Part shown: positions 24,911 through 34,308 of the stretch, one piece after another
Numbering within the stretch: position 1 is the first letter of the stretch
Layout: each line of letters starts with the position of its first letter
From: Bacteroidales bacterium
Lineage (GTDB): Bacteria > Bacteroidota > Bacteroidia > Bacteroidales > P3
Direction: 5' to 3'
NCBI GenBank assembly: GCA_017443265.1
Contig: JAFSOU010000033.1
Coordinates: 1-37,141, forward strand
DNA length: 37,141 bases
Position numbers and translations under genes: made by a program
The notes under the pieces: model-generated
What the model was told of the DNA's origin: nothing
Databases searched by the model: none
The model's input: the letters and a program-made list of their open reading frames with translations, nothing else

Positions 24911-25906
24911 TCAGGGCACTTCTACGCTGTTAAGTATCTCGTTGATAATCTCTTCCGAGGTGATGTTCTCGGCTTCGGCCTCGTATGTCAGGCCGATACG
25001 GTGGCGCAGAATGTCCATCGAAACGGCGCGAATGTCTTCGGGAATCACGTAGCCGCGACGTTTGATGAAAGCGTAGGCCTTGGCGGCGATGGCAAGGTTT
25101 ATCGAGCCACGTGGCGAAGCGCCGTAACTTATGAGGCCTTTCAACTTTCCGAGCTTGAACTCCTCGGGATAACGGGTGGCGAAGATGATGTCGGTTATGT
25201 AATTTTCGATTTTTTCGTCCATGTACACGTCGCGAACCACCGAGCGGGCACGAATGATGTCCTCAGGGCGTAGCACGGGTTTTATTCCCGACACCTCTTT
25301 GGCCAGACTCTGGTGGAGTATCTGTTTCTCCTCATCCTTTTTTGGGTACGAAATCACCACTTTCATCATAAAACGGTCCACCTGAGCTTCGGGCAGTGGG
25401 TAGGTGCCTTCCTGCTCAATGGGGTTCTGTGTGGCAAGCACAAGGAAAGGCTCCTCGAGTTTGAAAGTGTTCTCGCCTATGGTAACCTGACGTTCCTGCA
25501 TGGCCTCAAGCAGCGCACTCTGCACCTTGGCGGGGGCGCGGTTTATCTCGTCGGCAAGTATAAAATTGGAGAAGATAGGGCCTTTCTTTACGTTGAAACT
25601 CTCATTTTTCTGACTGTATATCAGCGTTCCTATCAGGTCGGCGGGCAGCAGGTCGGGGGTGAACTGGATGCGGCTGAACTTGGCCTGAATGGCCTCGGCC
25701 ATAGAGGTGATGGTAAGAGTTTTGGCAAGTCCCGGCACACCTTCGAGCAGTATGTGGCCGTTAGCCAAAAGGCTAATCATCAGGCTTTCAATCATGTGTT
25801 TCTGTCCCACGATGTTTTTGCGCATCTCAGAATTCAAAATATCCACAAAAGCGCTTTCGCTCTGGATTTTCTCGTTTAGTTCCCGTATGTCGATTGTATC
25901 TTCCAT
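24911..25906 (-). CDS. moxR: MoxR family AAA+ ATPase
   Basis: The 331-residue AAA+ protein has Walker A GVPGLAKT (56-63), Walker B ILADEINRA (116-124, catalytic Glu120), a sensor-1 region ATQNPIEQEGTYPLPEAQVDRF and the C-terminal lid with ASPRGSINL. MoxR ATPases act as chaperones that mature or regulate VWA-containing complexes. It is first in the operon. The 266-bp divergent region upstream has only imperfect -7 candidates for this strand, the best at 25953-25960 (7 of 8 positions). Confidence 0.93.
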   Translation of the reverse strand: MEDTIDIRELNEKIQSESAFVDILNSEMRKNIVGQKHMIESLMISLLANGHILLEGVPGLAKTLTITSMAEAIQAKFSRIQFTPDLLPADLIGTLIYSQKNESFNVKKGPIFSNFILADEINRAPAKVQSALLEAMQERQVTIGENTFKLEEPFLVLATQNPIEQEGTYPLPEAQVDRFMMKVVISYPKKDEEKQILHQSLAKEVSGIKPVLRPEDIIRARSVVRDVYMDEKIENYITDIIFATRYPEEFKLGKLKGLISYGASPRGSINLAIAAKAYAFIKRRGYVIPEDIRAVSMDILRHRIGLTYEAEAENITSEEIINEILNSVEVP

Positions 25907-26111
25907 TGATTTGTTTTTTGAAGTGATTATTTTAAATGCACCCCCAAAACGCCAAAAGCACTTCTATTCGTATAATGTTATTATTAAAAAATGTTAATTC
26001 ATTAGAAGGCTAAAATAAAAAAATAACAGCAAAATAGCGGATAATCAGACGTTTCGGTGAGTGAAAAAATAAAAATAAGACAAAAGTTGTGTGTAATTGA
26101 AAAAAAAATAT

Positions 26112-26119
26112 TATCTTTG
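26112..26119 (+). promoter_or_regulatory. -7 box of the Asp-box protein gene
   Basis: TATCTTTG is an exact TAnnTTTG match, 53 bp before the start at 26173; a TTG at 26087-26089 is a possible -33 element 22 bp away. It is identical to the box before the MORN gene. Confidence 0.5.
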
Positions 26120-26172
26120 CCTTTTGTATTAAAACCGAAAAAAAAAGATAGTAAACTAATTATAAACATCTT

Positions 26173-29100
26173 ATGAAGGTAAAAAAACTATTTATCGGAA
26201 TGTTTGTTTGCATTTTTGCAGCAGGAACTATTGTTGCAACTAGCGGCAATTTCAGCATCAACAAAAGAGCTTTCAACAATTCTACCGACAAGGAGAAAGT
26301 TGCAAAAGTCGCCAAGTCAGCCACAGAAAACATCGTGGAAATGGGTCCTGACAATATCGCAGGTCGCATCAGAGGCTTGATAATCGACAATCAGGATTCC
26401 ACAAACCAGACATTATATGCAGGCGGTGTGGCCGGAGGTTTGTTCAAAACTACCGATGGCGGCCAGCACTGGCAGAGAGTTCCAATGATGCTGTCCAACG
26501 GCACCGATATTTCACTGCCGATCTCTTGCATGGTTCAAACTTCCGACGGAGTTATATATATAGGTACCGGCGAAGGATACCACGAATCGGGTATCAACAA
26601 CAATATCTCCGAACCTGTGGGACGCGGCTTGTATCGTTTCGTCGATGAAAACCACTACAGCGTTGTTCCCGCTACAGCACCGGCCTCGGACACCATAGCC
26701 GACAAAAATGGCGATTGGGCGTTCATCCATCGTTTGGCATTTGCCGAATACAACAATGTGCTCTATTTCTACGCTGCCACAAACAGCGGCCTCTACCGCT
26801 GGAAAATACAATCAGCTGCCGATTGGAACAACGCCCCCACCAAGGTGTTCTCCGGCAATGTTAGAGATGTCGATGTGGCATACGGTATGAATATGCTCTA
26901 TTTCACTACCAACAACACTATCTACAAAATAGGCGACATCGTAAGCGACACACAAAATCCCCTGGAAATTTCAAGAAACTATCTCGACACTGTCAACATC
27001 GGATCTATTGAAGTTGCAGTGGCTCCTTCCAACGAGAATTTCGTGTATGCAGTAGTGTCCGACACCAACGGCCTTACCAAAGGTGTTTATCTTACTGTCA
27101 ATCAGCAAGTGTGGAACATTATCACAACCTCTACCGTGTCTCTGTTCAACCGCGCCAACCCCGGCACTCACAACAGTTCCATAACAGTGTTCCCCAACAA
27201 TCCTCGCAAAATTGCCGTCGGCGGTAACGCCCTCTGGATTGGCGAAGGTTTCGACGGTGCCTCTCTCTACACTTGGACAAAATCTGCTTACACCGAGAGC
27301 GATCTCAATGCCGGCAACTATATGGGACAAGTTTACGCCTCCTCAATGTTCGTTCATTCGGGCATACACAACATTGTTTTCCCGAAAAACAACAGCAATA
27401 CTTTCTATATGGCAACCGACGGTGGCGTGTTCAGCACAAACAACGGAGGTGGCTCGTTTACAATGCACAACAAAGGCCTCAACACCACTCAGTTCTACAG
27501 CATCGCCATCGCCAACGACGCTTCGTTGCTAGGCGGCTCGCAGGACAACTCCATACCTTTCATCCAATCGCGCAACGCTTCCGACAGCGGCGACATCAAC
27601 ACCACCGCTCAGGTTATCTGGCAGGGTAATGGCGCCGGCGTGGCATCGTCGATGTTCCAAATGACAGCCCCGATAAGCAGACGTTGCCTGTTCGTTTCGA
27701 GCGAAGGCGCCAACATCGGCAGAACATACGCCGACTACGCCGACTTCACCAACACCCAGACTTGGCACATGGGCACCGAACTTATACAAGGCAATTTCTC
27801 CACAGGAGCACCTGTGCCGGCTATGCTGCTTTGGGAAACAATAAATGACAAAAAAATCAAAGATAGCGTTACGTTTACTCTCGACACCAATTCTTGGGTG
27901 AAACGTGGCAACGAAATACTCTATGTGCGCAACCCCGATCTTACAAGCGAGGATCGCCTCAATTTCACCATAATGGCAGGCGACACCATACTCGTTCGTA
28001 GCCGCGGACATTTCGACTATCCTTTCGAATATGTGTTCCCAACCACTTTTGTGGCAAAAGACCAACTTACACACACAGTTAAAAACCCGATCCAAAACCG
28101 CTGGTTTGTAGCAGCTTCCAATGGTACGTCCAACAGAGTTTACATGACTCCCCAATCCACCGACTTCACTAAAACAAGACTTCAGTGGTTCGACCTTATT
28201 AACTTCAGACAATCTGTACCCCACACATTCGCTATCAGCAACGACGGCGACTGCCTGTATATAGCTATTGACGAACCCGACGGCGGTTCACGTCTGATTC
28301 GTTTCAACAATTTGTTGGCAGCCAACAACGCCATCGAACTTCATTACGAACCCCCCTTCAACGGTCAGCATGGCGTTTACCTCGTTGAAGTGGATACCGT
28401 TAATTTCGGCGACTCCAACCGTCTGCACAGAAGAATCACTTCGATGTCTGTCGACCCACGCGAAGGCACCGACAACCTCGTTGTTACCTGTGGCGATTTC
28501 GAAAACGAACCCAACCTCTATTACATCACAAATGCTACAAAAGCCAACTATTCTGTTTCTGCAAAAACAGTTATCGAAAACACCATGCCCCTCTACTCGT
28601 CGTTGATTGAAATGACCGACGGCCATGTGTATGTTGGCTCCGAAAACGGACTCTATATCAGCGAAAACATCAACAATGCCACCCCGACTTGGACCATGCA
28701 CGGCAATTTCTTAGGCACACCGGTGTTCGCTATCAAACAGCAGACCAATAAGATGCAATTCAAACAGACCACCTATTTCAGTGGCGCCAACGAAGAAGTG
28801 TACAAATGGGGCAAAACCAAATATCCGGGAGCTATCTACTATGCTACCTACGGACGTGGTATTTTTATGGACCGCGAGTATATCACCGATACCACCAACG
28901 AAATCTCTATCGATGAACCGCAGAATGTGGCAGGAGAGAGCACTCTGAAAGTTTATCCCAACCCCGCCGCAAATTACGCTAACGTAGATTTCACTGTTAG
29001 CGACAACACCACCGTCGACATACAGATGTTCGACATGTCCGGTAAGGTCGTTTACAAAAAATCGTTGGGCAAAGTTGCCGCCGGCAAACACTCACAAATC

Positions 29101-29190
29101 ATTCCTTGCGACCAACTGAAAAAGGGCGTGTATGTGGTGCGTGTGGCAGCAGGCACACAACCGATGACCTCGAAACTTATAGTAAAATAA
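26173..29190 (+). CDS. Asp-box beta-propeller protein with T9SS sorting domain
   Basis: The 1005-residue secreted protein has a signal peptide (about 1-22) and then a segment like sortilin/VPS10 or BNR-repeat propellers: GPDNIAGRIRGL, LYAGGVAGGL and an Asp box, TTDGGQHW (93-100). Further propeller-like strands follow, with a second Asp-box-like motif STNNGGGSF about one third along. A type A T9SS domain ends the protein (about 925-1005, LKVYPNPAANYA, FDMSGKVVY, SKLIVK). The family includes sialidase-like folds, but I see no catalytic Arg triad or other active-site motif and take it as a binding or structural surface protein. It is divergent from moxR and closed by a terminator. Confidence 0.82.
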   Translation: MKVKKLFIGMFVCIFAAGTIVATSGNFSINKRAFNNSTDKEKVAKVAKSATENIVEMGPDNIAGRIRGLIIDNQDSTNQTLYAGGVAGGLFKTTDGGQHWQRVPMMLSNGTDISLPISCMVQTSDGVIYIGTGEGYHESGINNNISEPVGRGLYRFVDENHYSVVPATAPASDTIADKNGDWAFIHRLAFAEYNNVLYFYAATNSGLYRWKIQSAADWNNAPTKVFSGNVRDVDVAYGMNMLYFTTNNTIYKIGDIVSDTQNPLEISRNYLDTVNIGSIEVAVAPSNENFVYAVVSDTNGLTKGVYLTVNQQVWNIITTSTVSLFNRANPGTHNSSITVFPNNPRKIAVGGNALWIGEGFDGASLYTWTKSAYTESDLNAGNYMGQVYASSMFVHSGIHNIVFPKNNSNTFYMATDGGVFSTNNGGGSFTMHNKGLNTTQFYSIAIANDASLLGGSQDNSIPFIQSRNASDSGDINTTAQVIWQGNGAGVASSMFQMTAPISRRCLFVSSEGANIGRTYADYADFTNTQTWHMGTELIQGNFSTGAPVPAMLLWETINDKKIKDSVTFTLDTNSWVKRGNEILYVRNPDLTSEDRLNFTIMAGDTILVRSRGHFDYPFEYVFPTTFVAKDQLTHTVKNPIQNRWFVAASNGTSNRVYMTPQSTDFTKTRLQWFDLINFRQSVPHTFAISNDGDCLYIAIDEPDGGSRLIRFNNLLAANNAIELHYEPPFNGQHGVYLVEVDTVNFGDSNRLHRRITSMSVDPREGTDNLVVTCGDFENEPNLYYITNATKANYSVSAKTVIENTMPLYSSLIEMTDGHVYVGSENGLYISENINNATPTWTMHGNFLGTPVFAIKQQTNKMQFKQTTYFSGANEEVYKWGKTKYPGAIYYATYGRGIFMDREYITDTTNEISIDEPQNVAGESTLKVYPNPAANYANVDFTVSDNTTVDIQMFDMSGKVVYKKSLGKVAAGKHSQIIPCDQLKKGVYVVRVAAGTQPMTSKLIVK

Positions 29191-29211
29191 TTCATCTGAA
29201 TATTGATTATT

Positions 29212-29246
29212 AGGAGGGTCATTTTTCCGATGACCCTCTTTTTTTA
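29212..29246 (+). terminator. Intrinsic terminator or tyrS leader hairpin
   Basis: A perfect 9-bp stem (29214-29222 with 29230-29238) with a 7-nt loop is followed by a run of T. It lies 23 bp after the Asp-box gene and about 15 bp before tyrS. No -7 box is visible between it and tyrS. Confidence 0.85.
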
Positions 29247-29260
29247 AACATCGTATAATA

Positions 29261-30541
29261 ATGAAAACCAATTTTGTAGAAGAACTTAGATGGCGTGGTA
29301 TGATCCACGATATGATGCCAGGCACCGAAGAACAGCTCAACAAAGAGATGACCGTGGCATACGTGGGTATCGACCCCACCGCCGACTCGCTGCATATCGG
29401 ACACCTCGTAAGCATAATGATGCTCAAACACCTGCAAGCCGCAGGCCATAAACCCATTGCCCTCGTGGGCGGCGCCACTGGTATGATCGGCGACCCATCC
29501 TTCAAAGCCGCCGAACGTAAACTCCTCACCGTTGAAGAAATACAGCACAATGTGGACTGCATACGCAAACAGCTGTCCAAATTCCTCGACTTCGACAACG
29601 GCGAGAATGCCGCCGAAATGCTCAACAACTACGAATGGATGAAAGACTACCTTTTCCTCGACTTTATCCGCGACGTGGGCAAACACATCACCGTCAACTA
29701 CATGATGGCCAAGGACTCCGTGAAAAAACGCATGGAAACTGGCATATCCTTCACCGAATTTTCGTACCAGCTGTTGCAGGGATACGATTTCCTCACCCTC
29801 TACCGCACCAAAGGCTGCAAACTGCAGATGGGCGGCTCCGACCAGTGGGGCAACATCACCACAGGCACAGAGCTGATACGCCGTATGGAAGGCGGCGAGG
29901 CATTCGCCCTCACTTGTCCGCTCATAACCAAAGCCGACGGCACCAAGTTCGGCAAAACCGAAGGCGGCAACGTTTGGCTCGACCCCGAAAAGACCTCGCC
30001 GTACAAGTTCTACCAGTTCTGGCTCAACTGCTCCGACGAGGACTCGGTGAAATACATCCGCATATTCACCCTGCTCTCGAAAGAAGAGATTGAGGCTATC
30101 GAAGCCGAGCACGCCCAAGCACCCCACCTGCGCCTGCTGCAAAAGGCGCTGGCCAAGGACATCACCGTGCGTGTGCACTCTCAGAAAGACTACGAACAGG
30201 CCGTGGCAGCCTCCGAAATCCTTTTCGGCAAAGGCACCACCGAACAACTGCAGCAACTCGACAAGGACACCATTGCTTCCATTTTCGAAGGCGTTCCTCA
30301 GTTTGCCATTGCCAAAAGCAAAGTGGAAGCCGGCATCGACGTGGTTGACCTTTTGGCTGTGGAAACCAACGTTTTTGCCTCCAAAGGCGAGATAAAACGT
30401 GCCCTCAAGGAGAATTCCATATCCATCAACAAAACCAAAATCCCCGAAGGCTACAGCGTAACGGCCAACGATATTCTGGCAGGTTCGTACATTGTCGTAC
30501 AAAAGGGTAAGAAAAACTACTACCTTATTATTGTCCAGTAG
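29261..30541 (+). CDS. tyrS: Tyrosyl-tRNA synthetase
   Basis: The 426-residue class I synthetase charges tRNA-Tyr. HIGH is intact at residues 45-48 (LHIGHLVS), and the second signature is KFGKT at 229-233, the bacterial TyrS form of KMSKS. The Tyr-binding region [14 protein letters not shown] and MGGSDQWGN are typical. An S4 RNA-binding domain occupies the C-terminus (about 355-426). Length is normal. It heads a four-gene run with the symporter gene 10 bp later. Confidence 0.96.
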   Translation: MKTNFVEELRWRGMIHDMMPGTEEQLNKEMTVAYVGIDPTADSLHIGHLVSIMMLKHLQAAGHKPIALVGGATGMIGDPSFKAAERKLLTVEEIQHNVDCIRKQLSKFLDFDNGENAAEMLNNYEWMKDYLFLDFIRDVGKHITVNYMMAKDSVKKRMETGISFTEFSYQLLQGYDFLTLYRTKGCKLQMGGSDQWGNITTGTELIRRMEGGEAFALTCPLITKADGTKFGKTEGGNVWLDPEKTSPYKFYQFWLNCSDEDSVKYIRIFTLLSKEEIEAIEAEHAQAPHLRLLQKALAKDITVRVHSQKDYEQAVAASEILFGKGTTEQLQQLDKDTIASIFEGVPQFAIAKSKVEAGIDVVDLLAVETNVFASKGEIKRALKENSISINKTKIPEGYSVTANDILAGSYIVVQKGKKNYYLIIVQ

Positions 30542-30551
30542 GTAAATAGTG

Positions 30552-32030
30552 ATGGAAACGACCATACTGCTCTGCTTTTTAGCCTACACGGCGTTGCTGT
30601 TCCTTGTGATGTGGCTCACTTCGCGCAAAGGAGCGGGCAACGACGCCTTTTTCCGTGGCAACCGCAGGTCGCCGTGGTACGTGGTGGCATACGGCATGAT
30701 AGGAGCCTCGCTTTCGGGCGTTACCTTTATGTCGGTGCCGGGCGGAGTGTATGGCGGAGCATGGACATACATGCCGCTGGTGTTCGGTTATGTGCTCGGC
30801 TATGCGGCAATAGCCCTTGTGCTTCTGCCATTGTATTACAAACTCAACCTCACATCTATCTACACTTACCTCGAAGTGCGGTTCGGCAAGGCGAGCGAAA
30901 AAACCGGCTCGCTGTTTTTCATACTATCGCGACTGCTGGGCTCGGCACTGCGTATGTATCTGGTTGTGTTCGTGCTATACGAGTTTGTGTTCAGCTCGTG
31001 GGGCATTCCGTTTTGGGTGCCGGCGGTGGTGTTTATCGCAATAATACTGCTTTACACTTTTCGCGGAGGCATAAAAACCGTAGTGTGGACCGACACCCTG
31101 CAGACCACCTTTCTGCTTCTGGCGGCAATAGCCACCGTGGTGGCCATACTCAAAAACCTAGATATGGGATTTGGCGATCTGTTGAGCCTCTCTTCCGAAA
31201 AAGGTTACACCCGCATGTTCGAAACCGATCCATCGGCATCGAAATTCTGGGTTAAGCAAGTCCTTGCGGGAATGTTTATAACTATCACAATGACAGGCCT
31301 TGACCAAGACATGATGCAGAAAAACCTCACTTGCAAAAGCCTGAGCGACGCTCAGAAAAACGTAATGACCAGCAGCCTGCTGTTCATCGTGGTTAACATA
31401 TTGTTCCTATGTCTCGGCGCCGCACTGCTAACGTATGCATCGCAAAAGGGTTTTGAACTGCCGATGGCCGACGGAAAAGTGGTACCCGACAAGATTTTCC
31501 CGTCGGTGGCCTTCCATCTGAGCGGTTTCACTGCCGTTATGTTCGTGCTCGGCATGGTGGCCGCTGGCTATTCCAGCGCCGACGGAACGCTTACCGCCCT
31601 CACCACCACATTTTGCTACGATTTTCTCGGATTTGGTAAGGAGAATGCCTCCGGAAAACGCAACGAATTGAAAATCCGTCGTTTGGTGCATGTGGTTTTT
31701 GCACTCCTTTATTTACTTGTAATTATAGCTTTCAGGCCGTTCCATACGCAGTCGCTGATAGATACGCTGTTCGACGTGGCCAGTTTCACATACGGACCCC
31801 TTTTGGGTTTGTTCTGTTTCGGACTATTCACCAAACGGCGTACCCGCGATGTTTGGGTGCCTGTTGTGGCAATTGCTTCGCCTGTAATCTGTTATATATT
31901 GAAAACCAATTCCGAGGCATGGTTCAACGGATATAAGTTCGGCTTTGAATTGTTGATAATCAACGGTTTGATAACGTTCGTCGGACTTTTGGCTATGTCT
32001 AAAAAGGATAATACAACTAATAATATATGA
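30552..32030 (+). CDS. Sodium:solute symporter (SSS family)
   Basis: The 492-residue membrane protein has about 13 TM helices and SSS-family features: an N-terminal RGNRRSPWYVVAYGMIGAS, SLSGVTFMSVPG, and a GLDQDMMQKNL segment after TM6 that is typical of the family. SSS proteins couple Na+ influx to uptake of sugars, sialic acid, amino acids or vitamins; the substrate cannot be read. I prefer the ATG at 30552 over the GTG one codon earlier. It overlaps the next gene by 4 bp (ATGA). Confidence 0.88.
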   Translation: METTILLCFLAYTALLFLVMWLTSRKGAGNDAFFRGNRRSPWYVVAYGMIGASLSGVTFMSVPGGVYGGAWTYMPLVFGYVLGYAAIALVLLPLYYKLNLTSIYTYLEVRFGKASEKTGSLFFILSRLLGSALRMYLVVFVLYEFVFSSWGIPFWVPAVVFIAIILLYTFRGGIKTVVWTDTLQTTFLLLAAIATVVAILKNLDMGFGDLLSLSSEKGYTRMFETDPSASKFWVKQVLAGMFITITMTGLDQDMMQKNLTCKSLSDAQKNVMTSSLLFIVVNILFLCLGAALLTYASQKGFELPMADGKVVPDKIFPSVAFHLSGFTAVMFVLGMVAAGYSSADGTLTALTTTFCYDFLGFGKENASGKRNELKIRRLVHVVFALLYLLVIIAFRPFHTQSLIDTLFDVASFTYGPLLGLFCFGLFTKRRTRDVWVPVVAIASPVICYILKTNSEAWFNGYKFGFELLIINGLITFVGLLAMSKKDNTTNNI

Positions 32031-33187
32031 ATATAAGAAACATACTTGTTCCGTTTTTGTTGGTTCTGCTGATTGTCAGTGGATGTTCATACAAAGTAAC
32101 CCAAGTAAAGGGTCGCCCGTCGCAAGACCTCAAAGGCGGAATTTTCTATTCTTTGCCGAAGACGAAAATACGCGTTGCTGTTACTTTCGAATACACCAAT
32201 TTCGACCTTGCGCCCTATTCCGACTACGCCGAGAAGTACCTCGGCATACAAGTCGACGACTCGCGTTCTTGGAATATTGCCGAAGTGGATATCTCCGCTG
32301 TGGCGGAACCCGACCCCGACTATTTTTATTATGTCGAGCCGCGCAATTCCGACATCTCCGTGCAAGTGTCTCCCAAAGGACTGCTCAAATCGGTCAACAG
32401 CAGTTACTCCGAAATAGGCACCGCCGACGATTATCAGGTGGAGCAGGTTGAAAAGCTGAACATCGCCGAATTTTTGTATTCTACAGCCAACTACAATATC
32501 TATGAGCAGGTGGACACCGTTTACACACGCAATGGCGATTCCGGCAACGAAGAGAACGTGGCGTATGTGCGCTCGGCAGTGGCGAAAAGCGACGAACAGC
32601 GCGCCGAAGAGGTGGCAAAGCAGATTTCCGAAATCCAACAGAAAAAAATGGAGATACTCTACGGCGAATATGAATCGTCGTACAACGAAAATGCCCTGAA
32701 TTTCGTGTATTCGTCGCTCGACCGCGAGGAAAAACGTCTGCTGCAGCTGTTTACCGGAGTCAAGACGAAAACCACCAAGGTGTTTTACGTCGAACCCGAA
32801 GTGTCCAAGGTGGTTGTCGACGACCAGATTGTGGAATTGTTCCGTTTCTCGCCGCAAAACGGCATAGTCGACAGCACCGACGAAGAGGCTATTCCCGTTT
32901 ACTGCAACCTCACTATCGAAAACAGCCTTAGAGCCGTTTCGCGCTACGCCAAAGGAAAACCCTCCAAATCATCAGGCTCCCGCAAGAAATCCCCCAAGAA
33001 TAGCTCATCGGCTTTCAAGTACCGCATACCCGAGGTGGTGCGTGTTAGTTTTATAACCCCTTCGTTCACCAAACAGAAGACTGTGAAAGTGTCGCAGTAT
33101 GGTACAGTGGTGGAATTGCCGGCCCGCAAGGTGGAAGCGGTGTTCGACTCCAAAACAGGCGAGCTGCAGTATCTTAGAAAACTTTAG
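32027..33187 (+). CDS. DUF4831 family lipoprotein
   Basis: The 386-residue protein resembles the Bacteroidetes family DUF4831 by its early GGIFYSLPKTKIRVAVTFE motif. A lipoprotein signal (about 1-19, SGC with acylated Cys20) leads into a long beta-rich periplasmic or outer-membrane part; a Ser/Lys-rich stretch (about 310-330) lies near the end. The function of the family is unknown. It overlaps the symporter stop by 4 bp and precedes rnz by 15 bp, so it is co-translated with transport and RNA-processing genes. Confidence 0.75.
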   Translation: MNIRNILVPFLLVLLIVSGCSYKVTQVKGRPSQDLKGGIFYSLPKTKIRVAVTFEYTNFDLAPYSDYAEKYLGIQVDDSRSWNIAEVDISAVAEPDPDYFYYVEPRNSDISVQVSPKGLLKSVNSSYSEIGTADDYQVEQVEKLNIAEFLYSTANYNIYEQVDTVYTRNGDSGNEENVAYVRSAVAKSDEQRAEEVAKQISEIQQKKMEILYGEYESSYNENALNFVYSSLDREEKRLLQLFTGVKTKTTKVFYVEPEVSKVVVDDQIVELFRFSPQNGIVDSTDEEAIPVYCNLTIENSLRAVSRYAKGKPSKSSGSRKKSPKNSSSAFKYRIPEVVRVSFITPSFTKQKTVKVSQYGTVVELPARKVEAVFDSKTGELQYLRKL

Positions 33188-33202
33188 AAAAACGCTTCAA
33201 CG

Positions 33203-34141
33203 ATGGCATTTTATGTAACTGTTTTGGGAAGCGGCGCTTCGATGCCTACCGGACATCGTTCCTGTTCGGGGCAGGTGGTAAATGTCGAAGGGTTCAAGAT
33301 ACTTATCGACGCCGGCGAAGGGGTGCAGAACCAAATCCGCAGGTCGCACGTGAAAATGCAGTCCATAGGTACCATACTTATATCTCATCTGCACGGCGAC
33401 CATTTTTTCGGACTGCCTGGGCTCATCTCATCCATGCACCTGTGCGGACGCACCGAACCACTCGACGTATATGCACCAAAAGGTTTGGATGAAGTGATCG
33501 ACGCCATTTTCCGTGTAAGCTATACACAACTCAATTTCCAACTCAACATCCATACCCTAGCTCCCGAAACAACTCAAACAATTTTCGAAAATGCGAAGTG
33601 CCGTATCACCTCTTTCCCCATCTACCATTCCATAGAGACATACGGTTTCATCATAGCCGAACAGCCGAAAACCAAACTCTCGCTCAAACGCGACGTTTGT
33701 AAAAAATACAACCTTGCCAACGACGACATACTACGCATAAAGCAAGGTTCCGACCTTACACTGCCCGACGGCACCTCAGTGCCAAACACCCAGCTCACTC
33801 AGCCGCCCAAGCCCACACGTCGCTATGCCTATTGCTGCGACACCACATACAACGAAAACCTCATCCCGGCCATAAAAGGCGTGGATTTGCTCTGTTTCGA
33901 CTGCACTTTCGACTCCAAAAACACCGAGCTGGCACTGAGTAAAGGACACGGCACCACGGTTCAGGCCGCAACACTTGCAAAACAAGCCGAAGTGTCGCAA
34001 CTCCTTCTCACTCACTTCTCAGCACGTTTCAAGGACATCACACCTTTGCTCGACGAGGCTCAGGCCATTTTCCCAAACACCATCGCAGCCACCGACCTCG
34101 CCGTGATCGATTTACAGAACATAGCAAAGTCCCACGACTGA
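33203..34141 (+). CDS. rnz: Ribonuclease Z
   Basis: The 312-residue short-form RNase Z cuts the 3' trailer from pre-tRNAs. All metal ligands of the metallo-beta-lactamase fold are visible: HLHGDH at 62-67 (His62, His64, Asp66, His67), His142, Asp213 (CCDTTY) and His271 (LTHFSARF). The middle part (about 150-200) holds the flexible-arm region. Length is normal. It ends the tyrS run; I see no clear terminator behind it, only T-rich sequence. Confidence 0.94.
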   Translation: MAFYVTVLGSGASMPTGHRSCSGQVVNVEGFKILIDAGEGVQNQIRRSHVKMQSIGTILISHLHGDHFFGLPGLISSMHLCGRTEPLDVYAPKGLDEVIDAIFRVSYTQLNFQLNIHTLAPETTQTIFENAKCRITSFPIYHSIETYGFIIAEQPKTKLSLKRDVCKKYNLANDDILRIKQGSDLTLPDGTSVPNTQLTQPPKPTRRYAYCCDTTYNENLIPAIKGVDLLCFDCTFDSKNTELALSKGHGTTVQAATLAKQAEVSQLLLTHFSARFKDITPLLDEAQAIFPNTIAATDLAVIDLQNIAKSHD

Positions 34142-34227
34142 TTTTTTTTACTCTTTTGGGGTGAAAAAAATGCATTTTCGTATATAATAGATAATAATTT
34201 CGCGTAATATTTTTGTTTTGCAACCGA

Positions 34228-34246
34228 CTAAACCAGCGTGGTTTAG
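34228..34246. promoter_or_regulatory. Perfect 8-bp dyad upstream of the protease promoter
   Basis: CTAAACCA (34228-34235) and TGGTTTAG (34239-34246) flank a 3-nt centre. The dyad ends 8 nt before the likely -33 element of the protease promoter, a normal place for an activator or repressor site. No T run follows on the plus strand, so it is not an rnz terminator. The binding protein is unknown. Confidence 0.5.
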
Positions 34247-34254
34247 CAAAAATA

Positions 34255-34286
34255 ATTGATAATCCCGATTAAAAATCGTATTTTTG
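34255..34286 (+). promoter_or_regulatory. Promoter of the S1 protease-pta unit
   Basis: A -7 box TATTTTTG at 34279-34286 (exact TAnnTTTG match) and an ATTG at 34255-34258 as a -33 element are 20 bp apart, inside the known spacing. The protease start codon follows 22 bp later. Confidence 0.55.
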
Positions 34287-34290
34287 CACG

Positions 34291-34305
34291 ATTAAAAAGT
34301 TTAAT
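34291..34305. repeat. Short inverted repeat after the protease -7 box
   Basis: ATTAAA (34291-34296) and TTTAAT (34300-34305) have a 3-nt centre and start 4 nt past the -7 box. The arms are all A/T, so this is the weakest of the four promoter-linked dyads and may be chance. As RNA it would lie between the 5' end and the start codon. Confidence 0.3.
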
Positions 34306-34308
34306 GTT

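Noticed and set aside
25974..25996. Direct repeat AATGTTA twice, 16 bp apart, upstream of moxR
   Set aside because: Short and in very AT-rich sequence; not distinguishable from chance without comparison.
26173..29190. Sialidase assignment for the Asp-box protein
   Set aside because: Asp boxes alone do not make a sialidase; no Arg triad or Tyr/Glu nucleophile pair was recognised.
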